Shown here: positions 9,816 through 18,885 of the stretch, piece after piece | Position numbering within the stretch: position 1 is the first letter of the stretch | How the letters are laid out: each line of letters opens with the position of its first letter | Program-made: the position numbers and the translations under genes | The notes under the pieces: generated by a model | Told to the model about the DNA's origin: nothing | What the model saw: only the letters and a program-made list of their open reading frames with translations | Database searches by the model: none | Assembly (NCBI RefSeq): GCF_015680705.1 | Contig: NZ_JADNYP010000005.1 | Location: forward strand, 244,185-308,184 | Source: Pseudomonas fulva | Lineage (GTDB): Bacteria; Pseudomonadota; Gammaproteobacteria; Pseudomonadales; Pseudomonadaceae | DNA length: 64,000 nt | Reading direction: 5' to 3'

Positions 9816-10499
9816 ATGCGCATCCTACTGGTTGAAGACAACCGCGATATTCTCGCCAACCTGGCCGACTACCTCGGCATGAAGGGCTACACCGTCGATT
9901 GCGCCCAGGATGGGCTGTCTGGCCTGCACCTGGCGGCCACCGAGCACTATGACCTGATCGTGCTCGACATCATGCTGCCCGGCATCGACGGCTACACCTT
10001 GTGCAAGCGCCTGCGCGAAGATGCCCGTCGCGATACGCCGGTGATCATGCTGACCGCTCGTGATCAGCTCGATGACCGCCTGCAGGGCTTTCGCTCCGGC
10101 GCCGACGATTACCTGCTCAAGCCCTTCGCCCTGTCGGAACTGGCCGCACGCATCGAGGCAGTGCTGCGTCGAGCCCAGGGCGGCGGGCGCCGGGTACTGC
10201 AGGTGGCCGACCTGAGCTATGACCTCGACACCCTGGAAGTCAGCCGCGAAGGCCGTCCGCTCAAGCTCAACCCTGTCGGCCTCAAGCTGCTGGCCGTGCT
10301 GATGCAGAAAAGCCCACACGTGTTGCGTCGCGAAGTGCTGGAGGAGGCCTTGTGGGGCGATGACTGCCCGGACAGCGACAGCCTGCGCAGCCATGTCCAC
10401 CAGCTGCGCCAGGTGATCGACAAGCCTTTCGAGAAACCGTTGCTGCATACCGTCCATGGCGTCGGCTATCGCCTCGCCGAGGGTCGCGATGGAGTTTAA
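9816..10499 (+). CDS. colR: ColR, OmpR-family response regulator
   Basis: A 227-residue DNA-binding regulator. The receiver domain (1-120) has the acidic pair at 7-8, the phospho-acceptor D51 (LIVLDIMLPG) and K101-region LKPFA. A winged-helix domain covers about 130-225 (ALWGDDCPDSDSLRSHVHQLRQ). ColRS of P. putida and P. aeruginosa responds to excess zinc/iron and polymyxin and protects the outer membrane. The identification rests on sequence and on the neighbourhood: groESL upstream, a HAMP-type kinase overlapping its end, and warAB-like genes behind. An ATG preceded by CAGGAG gives the start. Confidence 0.9.
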   Translation: MRILLVEDNRDILANLADYLGMKGYTVDCAQDGLSGLHLAATEHYDLIVLDIMLPGIDGYTLCKRLREDARRDTPVIMLTARDQLDDRLQGFRSGADDYLLKPFALSELAARIEAVLRRAQGGGRRVLQVADLSYDLDTLEVSREGRPLKLNPVGLKLLAVLMQKSPHVLRREVLEEALWGDDCPDSDSLRSHVHQLRQVIDKPFEKPLLHTVHGVGYRLAEGRDGV

Positions 10500-11817
10500 G
10501 CAGAGCCTTGCCCAGCGCATCATCATCGCCTTTGCCCTGATGAGCGCTCTGGTGGCAGGTGCCTTCGCCTTCGGCATCGTCGCTACCGTCCACCTGGTGG
10601 AAGAACGTCTGATCTCGGCGGTGCTTGGCGGCGACTTGCAGCGCCTGCTGCGCATGGACAGCATCAGCGACTGGAGCCACCGGCCGCGCCCGGACCAACT
10701 GTTCTACTTCAGTGGCGGGCGCGACGACTTTGCCCTGCCCAGAGACCTGGAACATCTGCGCCCCGGCTTCCACGAGGTGTTCCGCGATCAGCTGTCCTAC
10801 CACGCGATGGTCGAGGTGGTCGACGGTCGACACTATGTCCTGTTGCAAGACCAGAGCGACTTCGAGGAGCGTGAGCGGGTACTGTTCGCCGTGGTCTTGG
10901 TGGGCTTCGTGCTCAGCCTGGCCCTGGCCGTGTTCCTCGGCTGGGTCCTGGCGCGGCGGGTGATGGCGCCGGTGATCCGCCTGGCCCGCCAGGTTCGTCA
11001 CCGCGACCAGTTGCTCGGCCTGGCCCCGCCCCTGGCGCCCGACTACGCGGCCGATGAAGTCGGGCAACTGGCCGCGGCCTTCGATGACACGCTCGGTCGC
11101 CTGCGCGATGCTTTGACCCGGGAGCGTCTGTTCACCAGCGACGTGAGTCACGAGTTGCGCACGCCGCTGATGGTCTTGGCGACATCCTGCGAACTGCTGC
11201 TGGAAAACCCTGCCCTGGACAGCCGGGCGCGGACCCAGGTGGAGCGTATCGCCCGTGCCACCGAAGAGATGCGTGAACTGGTCAAGACTTTCCTGATGCT
11301 GGCCAGGGCCCAGCGCGACGAAGGCGCGGTGGCTTCGCGGGCAAGCCTTCGGGAAGTGGCGGATGACCTGATCGGAGTGTGGCGAGACACCATCGAGCAG
11401 AAAGGCCTCACGCTCTACTACGACGGTCGGGTCAGCGCCAGCCCGGTACTCTACAACGCGACCTTCCTGCAGTCGGTGATGGGCAACCTGTTGCGCAACG
11501 CCGCGCACTATACCGACCACGGCTACATACGCTTGAGCCTGGAACCTGATGGCTTCAGCGTCGAGGACAGCGGTGTCGGTATTCCGGAAGAACAGCGCGA
11601 AGCCATGTTCCGGCCGTTCGTGCGCGGCGACGAACGCCGGGGCGAAGGCTTGGGCCTGGGCTTGTCGCTGGTGCAGCGGATCTGTGACGACCAGGGTTGG
11701 CGCGTCACGCTCACGGCAACCTTGCCGCACGGTTGCCGTTTCCAGGTCTCGCTGGCGCCAGGGGCGGGCGGCTCATCCAAGGCGGACCCGCAGGTCGGTT
11801 CGCCTAGGGAATCCTAG
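10489..11817 (+). CDS. colS: ColS sensor histidine kinase
   Basis: A 442-residue inner-membrane kinase. Two membrane segments (about 11-33 and 132-155) flank a periplasmic loop of about 95 residues. The loop has the residues reported for ColS metal sensing: H35, E38, D57, E96, H105 and the ExxE pair E126/E129. They are followed by HAMP, the HisKA box (VSHELRTP) and the HATPase motifs NLLRNAAHY, EDSGVGIP and GLGLSLV. The ATG at 10489 overlaps the colR stop by 11 bases, showing translational coupling; an in-frame ATG at 10456 lies inside colR and is less likely. It should phosphorylate ColR D51. Confidence 0.9.
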   Translation: MEFKQSLAQRIIIAFALMSALVAGAFAFGIVATVHLVEERLISAVLGGDLQRLLRMDSISDWSHRPRPDQLFYFSGGRDDFALPRDLEHLRPGFHEVFRDQLSYHAMVEVVDGRHYVLLQDQSDFEERERVLFAVVLVGFVLSLALAVFLGWVLARRVMAPVIRLARQVRHRDQLLGLAPPLAPDYAADEVGQLAAAFDDTLGRLRDALTRERLFTSDVSHELRTPLMVLATSCELLLENPALDSRARTQVERIARATEEMRELVKTFLMLARAQRDEGAVASRASLREVADDLIGVWRDTIEQKGLTLYYDGRVSASPVLYNATFLQSVMGNLLRNAAHYTDHGYIRLSLEPDGFSVEDSGVGIPEEQREAMFRPFVRGDERRGEGLGLGLSLVQRICDDQGWRVTLTATLPHGCRFQVSLAPGAGGSSKADPQVGSPRES

Positions 11818-11846
11818 AAAGAGGCTGTAGGATACTGTCGTGAAAA

Positions 11847-11862
11847 TCGACGGTTTTTTCAC
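11847..11862 (+). promoter_or_regulatory. ColR-box-like site upstream of warA
   Basis: TCGACGGTTTTTTCAC fits, at every specified position, the ColR consensus I recall from P. putida, (T/C)(T/C)nA(C/G)nn(T/C)TTTTTCAC. The upstream GTGAAAA at 11840-11846 makes an inverted repeat with TTTTCAC. It is 65 bases before the warA start, so ColR is expected to control warA and the genes after it. Confidence 0.65.
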
Positions 11863-11927
11863 ATTGGCATGACCTGATCCCGACGTCTGTCTGCTTAAGG
11901 TGGCGCACCTGAATCCGGGAGGCGCCC

Positions 11928-12608
11928 ATGCCAAAGCCTGTAAGACTCGAGTTTTCCGAAAAGTACGATCACGAACACGCGCAGCAATACTTGCGCAAGC
12001 ATCGCCAGGGACTAGCGCGTCGTCTGTCGCATCAGCGCGATGAACAGCTGGCGCGTCGTGCCCTGGCCCTGGTTGGCGAGCCAGGGCTGGTCCTGGACCT
12101 GCCGTGTGGGGCCGGTCGTTTCTGGCCTCTGTTGGCGGAAAAGGCCAACCGGGTGATCATCGCTGCAGACAACTCCCAGGCCATGCTGGAAACTGCCTGT
12201 GGCTCTCAGCCGGCCGAGGTGGTATCAAGGGTGCGCCCCTTGCAGACATCCGCTTTCGCCATCGATCTTCCGGACAGTTCGGTCGACAGCATCTTTTGCA
12301 TGCGCCTGTTCCACCACGTCGGCAAGGCTGAGCACCGTCGCGCCGTTCTCGAGGAGTTTCACAGGGTCAGCCGCGACAGCGTGATTCTGTCGCTATGGGT
12401 GGATGGCAATTTCAAGGCCTGGCGGCGCAGGAAACTGGAGCAGCGTCGTGCCCGGCGCAACGAACAGAACGACTACCAGAATCGCCATGTGCTGGCCGCT
12501 GATACGGTCGAGGCCGAATTCGAGGCTGCCGGGTTTTCCATCCAGGAACGACTGGACTTCCTGCCGTTCTATGCCATGTGGCGAGTTTACGTATTGCGAA
12601 AGAGGTAA
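11928..12608 (+). CDS. warA: WarA-like SAM-dependent methyltransferase
   Basis: A 226-residue class I methyltransferase; motif I is VLDLPCGAGRFWPLL (about 52-66) and the acidic loop is IIAADNSQAML. In P. aeruginosa warA-warB form an operon next to colRS and are reported to affect lipopolysaccharide O-antigen modality; WarA is the methyltransferase. Here it sits 110 bases after colS with a ColR-box-like site in between, and warB follows after six bases. The methyl acceptor (protein or LPS) is not evident from sequence. Confidence 0.8.
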   Translation: MPKPVRLEFSEKYDHEHAQQYLRKHRQGLARRLSHQRDEQLARRALALVGEPGLVLDLPCGAGRFWPLLAEKANRVIIAADNSQAMLETACGSQPAEVVSRVRPLQTSAFAIDLPDSSVDSIFCMRLFHHVGKAEHRRAVLEEFHRVSRDSVILSLWVDGNFKAWRRRKLEQRRARRNEQNDYQNRHVLAADTVEAEFEAAGFSIQERLDFLPFYAMWRVYVLRKR

Positions 12609-12614
12609 TGAGAA

Positions 12615-13313
12615 ATGGCGGTGGCCCAGGATCGATACAAGCAGTTCGATTATTACTGGCAGCAGCAAGGCGAATGGGTGGAAGAGCCCAATCAGCGGCG
12701 CGGTGGTGAAAGTGGCGTGCAGCGGCTCAGCGATGCCAATGGCCAGACGCTTTATGCCAAGCGCCAGGTCGGTCACGTCTATCGGACCTTGTTGCACCCG
12801 TTCGGTCGGCCGACGGTCCTGCGCGAGCTGGACGCGTTGAAAAGCTTCGGGCAACTCGGCGTCAGGGTGCCCGATATCGTCTTCTGCGGCATCGAGCGAG
12901 GCCCGGACCGCCAGTGGAGGGCCTTGCTGGTCAGCAAGGCGCTCGACGGCTTCGTCGATATTGATTCCTGGTATGCCTCCGGCGCCCGCGAACGCTACGA
13001 CCAGGCGCTGCACGACAGCGTGCTGGAGGACTTGGCCATGAACCTGGCGCGCATGCACCGTGGCCATTGGCAACACGGCTGCCTGTACGGCAAGCATGTC
13101 TTCGTGAAAGTGAGCGAGGATGGCGCTCAGGTCCGTGCGCAGGTCGCCTTGCTGGATCTGGAAAAATGTCGGTGGCGAATCAGCCGCCAGCGCGCGGCTG
13201 GTAACGATCTGCGCCAACTGCGTCGCCATTCGTCACTCAATGAAGCGGAATGGCAAAAGCTGCTCTACTTTTACCGGACAGCGTTTGGCAGCGCAGTCAA
13301 AGGGTTAGGGTAA
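12615..13313 (+). CDS. warB: WarB/InaA-like lipopolysaccharide kinase family protein
   Basis: A 232-residue protein of the InaA/WaaP kinase-like family, which resembles eukaryotic-type protein kinases. A lysine-containing strand (TLYAKRQVGHVYR, about 50-62), a catalytic-loop-like stretch (MHRGHWQHGCLYGKHVFV, about 136-153) with H-x-x-x-x and a following VALLDLEKCRW metal-binding Asp are visible. Such enzymes phosphorylate LPS core sugars. It begins six bases after warA and shares one base of its stop (TAATG) with the next start, so the three genes are one transcript. Confidence 0.8.
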   Translation: MAVAQDRYKQFDYYWQQQGEWVEEPNQRRGGESGVQRLSDANGQTLYAKRQVGHVYRTLLHPFGRPTVLRELDALKSFGQLGVRVPDIVFCGIERGPDRQWRALLVSKALDGFVDIDSWYASGARERYDQALHDSVLEDLAMNLARMHRGHWQHGCLYGKHVFVKVSEDGAQVRAQVALLDLEKCRWRISRQRAAGNDLRQLRRHSSLNEAEWQKLLYFYRTAFGSAVKGLG

Positions 13314-13528
13314 TGAAACTAGAAGTCGCACGAGCTTTGTTCCTCCTGGCTGCCCTGGTGGTCACCACGGCGGCGGCAGCGGCCTGGAACGAACCCCGTC
13401 CTCAGGTCTTCAGCAAGGGCCAGTGCACGGTGCCTCGCGAAGCGAAAACGCATGTTGCCGCCGAGCCCGACCAGGACCTTCTGCTGTTCCTGTTCGGCCT
13501 GCGCCAGGGGCTGCGTCCGCTTGGCTGA
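13313..13528 (+). CDS. Small exported or membrane-anchored protein at the end of the colRS-warAB operon
   Basis: A 71-residue protein whose ATG shares one base with the warB stop. Residues 1-24 form a hydrophobic Ala-rich signal or anchor (ALFLLAALVVTTAAAAAW); the rest is short and polar with one cysteine (KGQCTVPREAKT) and a hydrophobic stretch LLLFLFGLRQG. I do not recognise the family. The tight coupling to warB suggests an envelope role under ColRS control. Confidence 0.65.
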   Translation: MKLEVARALFLLAALVVTTAAAAAWNEPRPQVFSKGQCTVPREAKTHVAAEPDQDLLLFLFGLRQGLRPLG

Positions 13529-13673
13529 GCCACGCTTGCGGGCTGCCAGGTACAGCTCATCGCCAGCGTATCCAGCGGTTCATCCCTGAACCGCAGCGCA
13601 GCGGCCGCGCCAGCGCCGGCAACCAAGGCGACGACAGGCCACGCTGGGCCGCCGCCGTTCACCGCGAGATTGG

Positions 13674-14771
13674 CTACGCCACGCGCAGATGGTTGTCCCA
13701 GAACCCCGAAGGCATCTGCAGCGGTTGCCCGACCAGCTGCTCCTTGCGGCAATCATAGTAACGACAGCGCCCCTGCCCGGACGTGACCACGAAACCATCC
13801 TTGACCGCGCCGACTCCGGCGCAGTCCGGCATCGGCGCGTCGAGCCGGACCTGGGCGCTGTCCAGGTCCCAGATGAACAGCCGATTGGCGCGCGGCGCAG
13901 TCAGGGCCACCAGGCGCAGGTCGTCGTGGATCGCCACGCTGGCAGTGTACTGGGCCATCGACTGCAATTGCCGCTCGGGTACGGGAAACGCCTGGAATGA
14001 TTGGCCCGGACGCTTGATCGCCAGCAACTCGGCGGTTTCCTCGGCATCGCCCATGAACTGCTGGCAGGCGACGATGGTACCGTCACGGCCAATCGCCAGG
14101 TGACGCACGCTGTTCATCTGCTGCGCGAGCGATTCCTTGCTCAGCAGGGTACCGTCACGCTGCATCAGGACCAGACTCGGTTCCATGGCGTGGAGGTTCA
14201 TCTCGACACGGCTTTCGGCTTCGGTACGAATCCCACCGTTGGCCACCACCAGGGTCTCCCCATCGGGCAACCAGGCTACCTCGTGCGGGCCGATGCCGTG
14301 GGTAGGGATCTCGCCACTGTGCACCAGGCGCTCACCTTCGAAGCGATAGACGCCTAGCACGCCACGCCCTGGGTCGGTCGTGTCGTTCTCGGTGGCGTAC
14401 AGCCATTCGCCGCTCGCGTGCACGACCGCATGGCCATAGAAATGACGATTCGGCCGCGAGCGAACGGTCTGCAGCAGGCGGCCGTCACGCAGGTCGATCA
14501 GATAGCTTTCGGTACCGGGACGACGTGCCACGAACAAGGCGATCGGCAGCTGTGGATGCTCAACGATGTCGTGGCAGCGCTGGGCCACTTCGGTGGCGAA
14601 CACCTGGCTACCGTCCAGACGATAGCCGACCGCATGGTGCTTGCCGTCGCCATCGTCGCGCGCCGAGAGCAGCAGCGGTTCGTCACCCTTGTTGCGTGAC
14701 AGGCTCCAGCCGCCCAGGGTCAGGGCGCTGAGCAGCACGCTACCGAACTTGATGGCCTGGCGTCGCAACAT
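13674..14771 (-). CDS. DUF1513 family Tat-type exported protein
   Basis: A 365-residue protein with an N-terminal twin-arginine-like signal (MLRRQAIKFGSVLLSALTLGGW). The rest is rich in short beta strands with GEWLYATEND and LVVANGG blocks, consistent with a seven-bladed beta-propeller. DUF1513 has no firm function. The ATG at 14771 follows the imelysin stop by two bases and has GGAG seven bases upstream; a TTG at 14777 is an alternative. It ends the four-gene iron/haem-type operon on this strand. Confidence 0.8.
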   Translation of the reverse strand: MLRRQAIKFGSVLLSALTLGGWSLSRNKGDEPLLLSARDDGDGKHHAVGYRLDGSQVFATEVAQRCHDIVEHPQLPIALFVARRPGTESYLIDLRDGRLLQTVRSRPNRHFYGHAVVHASGEWLYATENDTTDPGRGVLGVYRFEGERLVHSGEIPTHGIGPHEVAWLPDGETLVVANGGIRTEAESRVEMNLHAMEPSLVLMQRDGTLLSKESLAQQMNSVRHLAIGRDGTIVACQQFMGDAEETAELLAIKRPGQSFQAFPVPERQLQSMAQYTASVAIHDDLRLVALTAPRANRLFIWDLDSAQVRLDAPMPDCAGVGAVKDGFVVTSGQGRCRYYDCRKEQLVGQPLQMPSGFWDNHLRVA

Positions 14772-14773
14772 GA

Positions 14774-15838
14774 TCAATCTCCGTCGTTGGCATTGAAGCC
14801 TAGCTGGATGTTCAACGCCTTGGCCAGTTCGCCTTCGTGCAGGCGATGGACGACGTTGAGGCTGTCGTAGATCTGGTTGAGGGCCTGCCGGCCGGCCTCG
14901 TCGGCAAGCAGTTCATCGAGGGTCTTGCGATTGTCGGCCAGCAGCTTGAGAGCGTCGGTGTAGGCAGCGTCGATGCGCTCGGCCAGGGCTTTCTGTTCCT
15001 TGCCTAGCAGGGCGCGCAGGCCCTGGTTGTCGACACCGACCCACACCGCCTGGGCGGCCTTGAGGCTGGCTTCGATGCTCTTCATCGACGCGTGGCTGCG
15101 CCAGGCTTCGGCCTGCAATGGCTGGGGAATGCCCTTGCTCTGGCGGCCCATTGGCGCGCCGAGCTTCTTCTTCAAGGTGTCCAGGGCGGTGACCTGGGCA
15201 CGCAGCAGGTCGGCGATCGCCTCATGCGAATCGGCATAACGCTGGTTCGGGAACTTGGTCATCTGGGAAAGCATGCCGTCGGTGCTGTTCCAACCCTTGA
15301 GGATCTCTTCGGCCAGGGCTTTCTGGTGCTCGGCGATCGCCACCAGCAGCGGGCAGTAGCGGGCCTTCTGCTCGGCGGTGGCGATGTCCGGCTTGCTGTC
15401 GAACAGGATGTACTCATAGGCCGACAGGCCGCGTACCACGACGCTGGACTTGCCCAGGGTCTGCGCATCGACCGGCTTGTCGCCATTGACCAGTTGTTCG
15501 ACCTGACGACCGACCAGGTTCTTCTTGTCCGGCCAGAACTGTACCTGCCAGGCGCGGTTGCCTTCGGCCAGCGGGCCGACCAGCAGTGGCTGCAGCTCGG
15601 CCCAGGCTTTCTGGGCGGAGAGGAAGTCGGCACGCGCCGCATCCAGCGAAGCCTTGCCTTGGCAGTAGGCCAGTGCGCTGGCAGCCAGCTGGCGATCGGC
15701 TTCGACCCAGCGGCTGTAGGTCGGCAGGATCACCTGCTTGGCGATGGCCGCGGACGTCACGGCCTGCGGGTCCTGCGGCGAGCAGGCGCCAAGGGCGAAT
15801 GCGGCGAGGCTGGTGAACAACAGTTTGGGTCGGAACAT
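14774..15838 (-). CDS. Imelysin (peptidase M75) family lipoprotein
   Basis: A 354-residue protein with a lipoprotein signal, lipobox LGAC with Cys19. Long helices follow (YSRWVEADRQLAASALAYCQGKASLD...AWAELQPLLVGPLAEGN), the all-alpha imelysin fold, here with SAYEYILFDSK near 175 where the canonical family has GxHxxE. M75 proteins are iron-linked (EfeO relatives) and are not clearly peptidases. It starts 16 bases after the di-haem gene's stop and runs into the DUF1513 gene, so they are cotranscribed. Confidence 0.87.
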   Translation of the reverse strand: MFRPKLLFTSLAAFALGACSPQDPQAVTSAAIAKQVILPTYSRWVEADRQLAASALAYCQGKASLDAARADFLSAQKAWAELQPLLVGPLAEGNRAWQVQFWPDKKNLVGRQVEQLVNGDKPVDAQTLGKSSVVVRGLSAYEYILFDSKPDIATAEQKARYCPLLVAIAEHQKALAEEILKGWNSTDGMLSQMTKFPNQRYADSHEAIADLLRAQVTALDTLKKKLGAPMGRQSKGIPQPLQAEAWRSHASMKSIEASLKAAQAVWVGVDNQGLRALLGKEQKALAERIDAAYTDALKLLADNRKTLDELLADEAGRQALNQIYDSLNVVHRLHEGELAKALNIQLGFNANDGD

Positions 15839-15854
15839 GCCCGGCTCCTTGCGC

Positions 15855-17282
15855 TTAGAGTGAATTCAGGAACGCCAGCAGCGCGGCGCGCTGCTCGGCA
15901 TCGAAGGTAAGGACATGACGACGGGCGGCTTGCGCTTCGCCGTCATGCCAGAGCACGGCCTCGAGCAGGTTGCGCGCGCGACCGTCATGGAGAAACTGGG
16001 TATGTCCGCTGACGGCCTGGGTAAGACCGATGCCCCACAGCGGCGGGGTTCGCCAGTCCTGGCCGCCCGCGGCGAACTCGCTGCGGTCATCGGCAAGTCC
16101 CGGACCCATGTCGTGCAGCAGCAGGTCACTGTAGGGGCGGATCAGCTGATTGGCCAGCTCCGGCTCGCTGGCATGGGCAGAGGTGGTGAACTGCGGCACA
16201 TGGCAGGCCTGGCAGCCGGCCTCGAAGAACAGGTTCTTGCCGGCCAGCACCTGAGGCGCGTCCACATCGCGCCGGGCCGGCACGCCGACGTTGCGCGCAT
16301 AGAAAGTGACCAGGCGCAGGATGTTGTCGCTGACTTCCTTTTCGCCCCCTGGCCCGTCGCCGCTGGGCGCAGCCAGGCAGTCCCGCTGCGCTGGCGTGCA
16401 GTCGTCCTGCGGATGCAGAGCCGTGGTCAGGCCCATGTCGCCAGCGAAGGCGTGCACGTTCTGCTGGTTGACGTCGGGTTGGCCAGCCTTCCAGCCGAAA
16501 CGGCCGAGCACGCTGCGCTGGCGGGCCTGGTCCCACACCGTGTTGGGGCGGCCACGGATGCCATCGCCGTCACGGTCCTCGGGGTCGGCATTGGCCAGGA
16601 TGGCTTCTTCGGGAATGGCCTCGAGCAAGCCCAGCCCGATCATCGGCGGGGCGATTCGCGCGGAGAAACGCGTGTCTGGATGCATCGGCCCATAGCCGAG
16701 CTGGGTAATGTGCAGGTGCGGTTTGCGCAGCTCCACCTGGTAGCCGTCGTCGAAGGCGACGGTGTGATAGCTGTAGTCGACCCGGACCTTGCCTTCAGGC
16801 GCCACGCCAGGCACTGCCATGTCCTGCAACTGAGTGCCGTAGGTAGGTTCCGGGACGACGCCCAGCTGCTGGATCTGCTGCGCATAGGCCGGCTGGTCGG
16901 GAATCGACAGGCGTACCAGCATCGACACCGCATTGCTGGCGCCGGGCGGCGGTGGATGGCCGCGTCCATCGCGCACATGGCAGTTCTGGCAGGCATTGGT
17001 ATTGAACAGCGGGCCCAGGCCGTCCCGCGCGGTGGTGGTGGAAGGCGCGATGACCCAAGGGCTGCGGAAGAAACTGTTGCCCACACTGAAATCCAGCCGT
17101 CGTTCGGGAGCGAGGTTGGCCGAAGGCAGGGAAAACGCATTGCGGTCTTGTCGCTGCACGGTCGTCGCGCCACCGGACAAGGCTTCTCCCGGTTCGGCCT
17201 TGGTGAAACGCGGCGCGTCGTCACAGGCGGCCAGGATTCCAGCCAGTAGCAGGAGCGTGATGCGGGACAGCGACAGGGACAT
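15855..17282 (-). CDS. Di-haem oxidoreductase family lipoprotein (thiol-oxidoreductase-like c-type cytochrome)
   Basis: A 475-residue exported protein. Residues 1-20 are a lipoprotein signal (LAGILAAC, Cys20). Two c-type haem motifs are present, CQNCH at 98-102 and CQACH near 355-360. This matches the DUF1111/DHOR family, distantly related to MauG and cytochrome c peroxidases. Homologues commonly lie beside imelysin genes, as here with one on each side. The natural substrate is not known; an electron-transfer role in periplasmic iron handling is an inference. Confidence 0.87.
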   Translation of the reverse strand: MSLSLSRITLLLLAGILAACDDAPRFTKAEPGEALSGGATTVQRQDRNAFSLPSANLAPERRLDFSVGNSFFRSPWVIAPSTTTARDGLGPLFNTNACQNCHVRDGRGHPPPPGASNAVSMLVRLSIPDQPAYAQQIQQLGVVPEPTYGTQLQDMAVPGVAPEGKVRVDYSYHTVAFDDGYQVELRKPHLHITQLGYGPMHPDTRFSARIAPPMIGLGLLEAIPEEAILANADPEDRDGDGIRGRPNTVWDQARQRSVLGRFGWKAGQPDVNQQNVHAFAGDMGLTTALHPQDDCTPAQRDCLAAPSGDGPGGEKEVSDNILRLVTFYARNVGVPARRDVDAPQVLAGKNLFFEAGCQACHVPQFTTSAHASEPELANQLIRPYSDLLLHDMGPGLADDRSEFAAGGQDWRTPPLWGIGLTQAVSGHTQFLHDGRARNLLEAVLWHDGEAQAARRHVLTFDAEQRAALLAFLNSL

Positions 17283-17431
17283 CGAGGATCCTGAGGGGAT
17301 TGAGCAAAAAACCGGCGTGCAAGCTTAGCAGGCTCACAAGACATGAATAAGAGAGATTTGCGTTTGCTTCATGAAATTGCTGTCAGGATGGCGGTCGAGC
17401 TGCCGGATCGCCTTGCGCGACAGGCTGCAGC

Positions 17432-17469
17432 GGCGAGCATGACACGTACCCACATGCGCCATGCTCGCC
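17432..17469. repeat. 10-bp perfect inverted repeat between imelysin and di-haem genes
   Basis: GGCGAGCATG (17432-17441) and CATGCTCGCC (17460-17469) with an 18-base loop, in the 205-base gap between two minus-strand genes of the cluster. It has no T-run, so it may be an attenuating or processing structure and not a terminator. Confidence 0.45.
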
Positions 17470-17487
17470 GGTCTGGATGCCGACCGA

Positions 17488-18822
17488 TCAGAATTCGTGA
17501 TCGGCGGTATCCGGGCTCAGGTTGGAAATCCCCAGCTTGCCCGCGGCCTGCTCGATCGCACCGGTCTGCTTGACCAGCGCGGCGATGGCGTCGCGCACGA
17601 TCTGGTTGCCGGCAGCGTTGTCCGGGGCGATCAGCTGGTCGTAGTGCTCGCCCTTGAGCGCATGGTCGACCATGACCTGGATCTTCGCCTCGGTGGCTTC
17701 GAGGTCCGCCTTGAGCGTGGCATCGGTGGCCGGATCGGCCTTGGCCACCAGCGAGGACAGGCTTGGGCCAGTGAGCTTGCTGCCATCGACGCGAGTGTAT
17801 TCGCCCAGATAGATGTTGCGGATGCCCTTGGCGTCGTAGAAGTGCGCGTAGTGGGTATTGTCGCTGAAGCAATCCTGCTCGTCTTCCGGCGAGTTGGCCT
17901 CCAGGGAAACCTTCATGCGCTCGCCGGCCAGCTCGCCGAGCGACAGGCTACCCATGCCGAACAGCATCTTGCGCAGGCCATCGTTGACCGGCTCGGCCTC
18001 GAGCTTGGCGCGATAGTTGTCGGCCACGCTCGGTGCCCAGTTGCCAACCATTTCCTCCAGGTCGCTGACCAGCAGGTCGGTGACGGCCTTCAGGTAGGCG
18101 CGACGGCGATCGTTGTGGCCACCGGTGGCGCCTTCGCCTTCCAGGTAGTCGGAAGCCGGACGGTTGCCAGCACCTGGACCGGTACCGTTGAGGTCCTGGC
18201 CCCACAGGAGGAACTCGATGGCATGGTAGCCGGTGGCGACGTTGGCTTCCGAGCCTGCCAGCTCGTTGAGGCTGGCCAGTTTTTCCGGCGTGATGTCCTT
18301 GACGTCGACTTTCTCTTCGCCGACCTGGATCTCGGTGTTGGCGATGATGTTGGCGCTGGCCGCCGGGTTGCCCAGGGCATGCTCGTAGCTGCTGTCGACG
18401 TAGTCGATCAGGCCCTCGTCCAGTGGCCAGGCATTCACCTGGCCTTCCCAGTCGTCGATGATCGTGTTGCCGAAGCGGAAGGCTTCGCTCTGCAGGTACG
18501 GAACGCGTGCCGCGGCCCAGGCGTCCTTGGCCGCCTGGAGCGTCTGGTCGTCAGGCTTGGCCAGGAAGGCGTCGACGGCGCTCTGCAGGGCCTTGGCGGT
18601 GCTCAGGGAGTCGCTGTAGATGGCATGGGCCATCTCGGCGTAGTGCTTGACGACCGCCTTGGCCGCCGCTTCATCGACCGCCACCGGGGCCGCGGCCGTG
18701 GTGCTGGCGGCAGCAGGGGCCTGGGCTTGCGGCGCGGCAGCCTTCTCGTCCTTGTCGCCGCAGCCGGCGAGGGAGATGGCGATGGCCAGCAGACTGGCGG
18801 AAGCCAGGGGCATTCGAATCAT
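17488..18822 (-). CDS. Imelysin family (M75) lipoprotein, IrpA/IcmP-like
   Basis: A 444-residue lipoprotein: signal with lipobox SLAGC (Cys21), an Ala/Gln-rich linker, then the imelysin domain. The family motif GxHxxE is intact in GYHAIEFLLWGQD. It resembles P. aeruginosa IcmP, an iron-regulated outer-membrane M75 protein. The ATG at 18822 is chosen because it gives the signal peptide and has AGGAACG upstream; upstream in-frame codons are not protein-like. It is the first gene of the cluster, 64 bases after a Fur-box-like palindrome, with the di-haem gene 205 bases later. Confidence 0.9.
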   Translation of the reverse strand: MIRMPLASASLLAIAISLAGCGDKDEKAAAPQAQAPAAASTTAAAPVAVDEAAAKAVVKHYAEMAHAIYSDSLSTAKALQSAVDAFLAKPDDQTLQAAKDAWAAARVPYLQSEAFRFGNTIIDDWEGQVNAWPLDEGLIDYVDSSYEHALGNPAASANIIANTEIQVGEEKVDVKDITPEKLASLNELAGSEANVATGYHAIEFLLWGQDLNGTGPGAGNRPASDYLEGEGATGGHNDRRRAYLKAVTDLLVSDLEEMVGNWAPSVADNYRAKLEAEPVNDGLRKMLFGMGSLSLGELAGERMKVSLEANSPEDEQDCFSDNTHYAHFYDAKGIRNIYLGEYTRVDGSKLTGPSLSSLVAKADPATDATLKADLEATEAKIQVMVDHALKGEHYDQLIAPDNAAGNQIVRDAIAALVKQTGAIEQAAGKLGISNLSPDTADHEF

Positions 18823-18885
18823 TGTAGGTCGTTCCTGCGTCGTGTGGTTGGACAGGTGTGCCAGAGGCACGCGAAACCGGCACAT

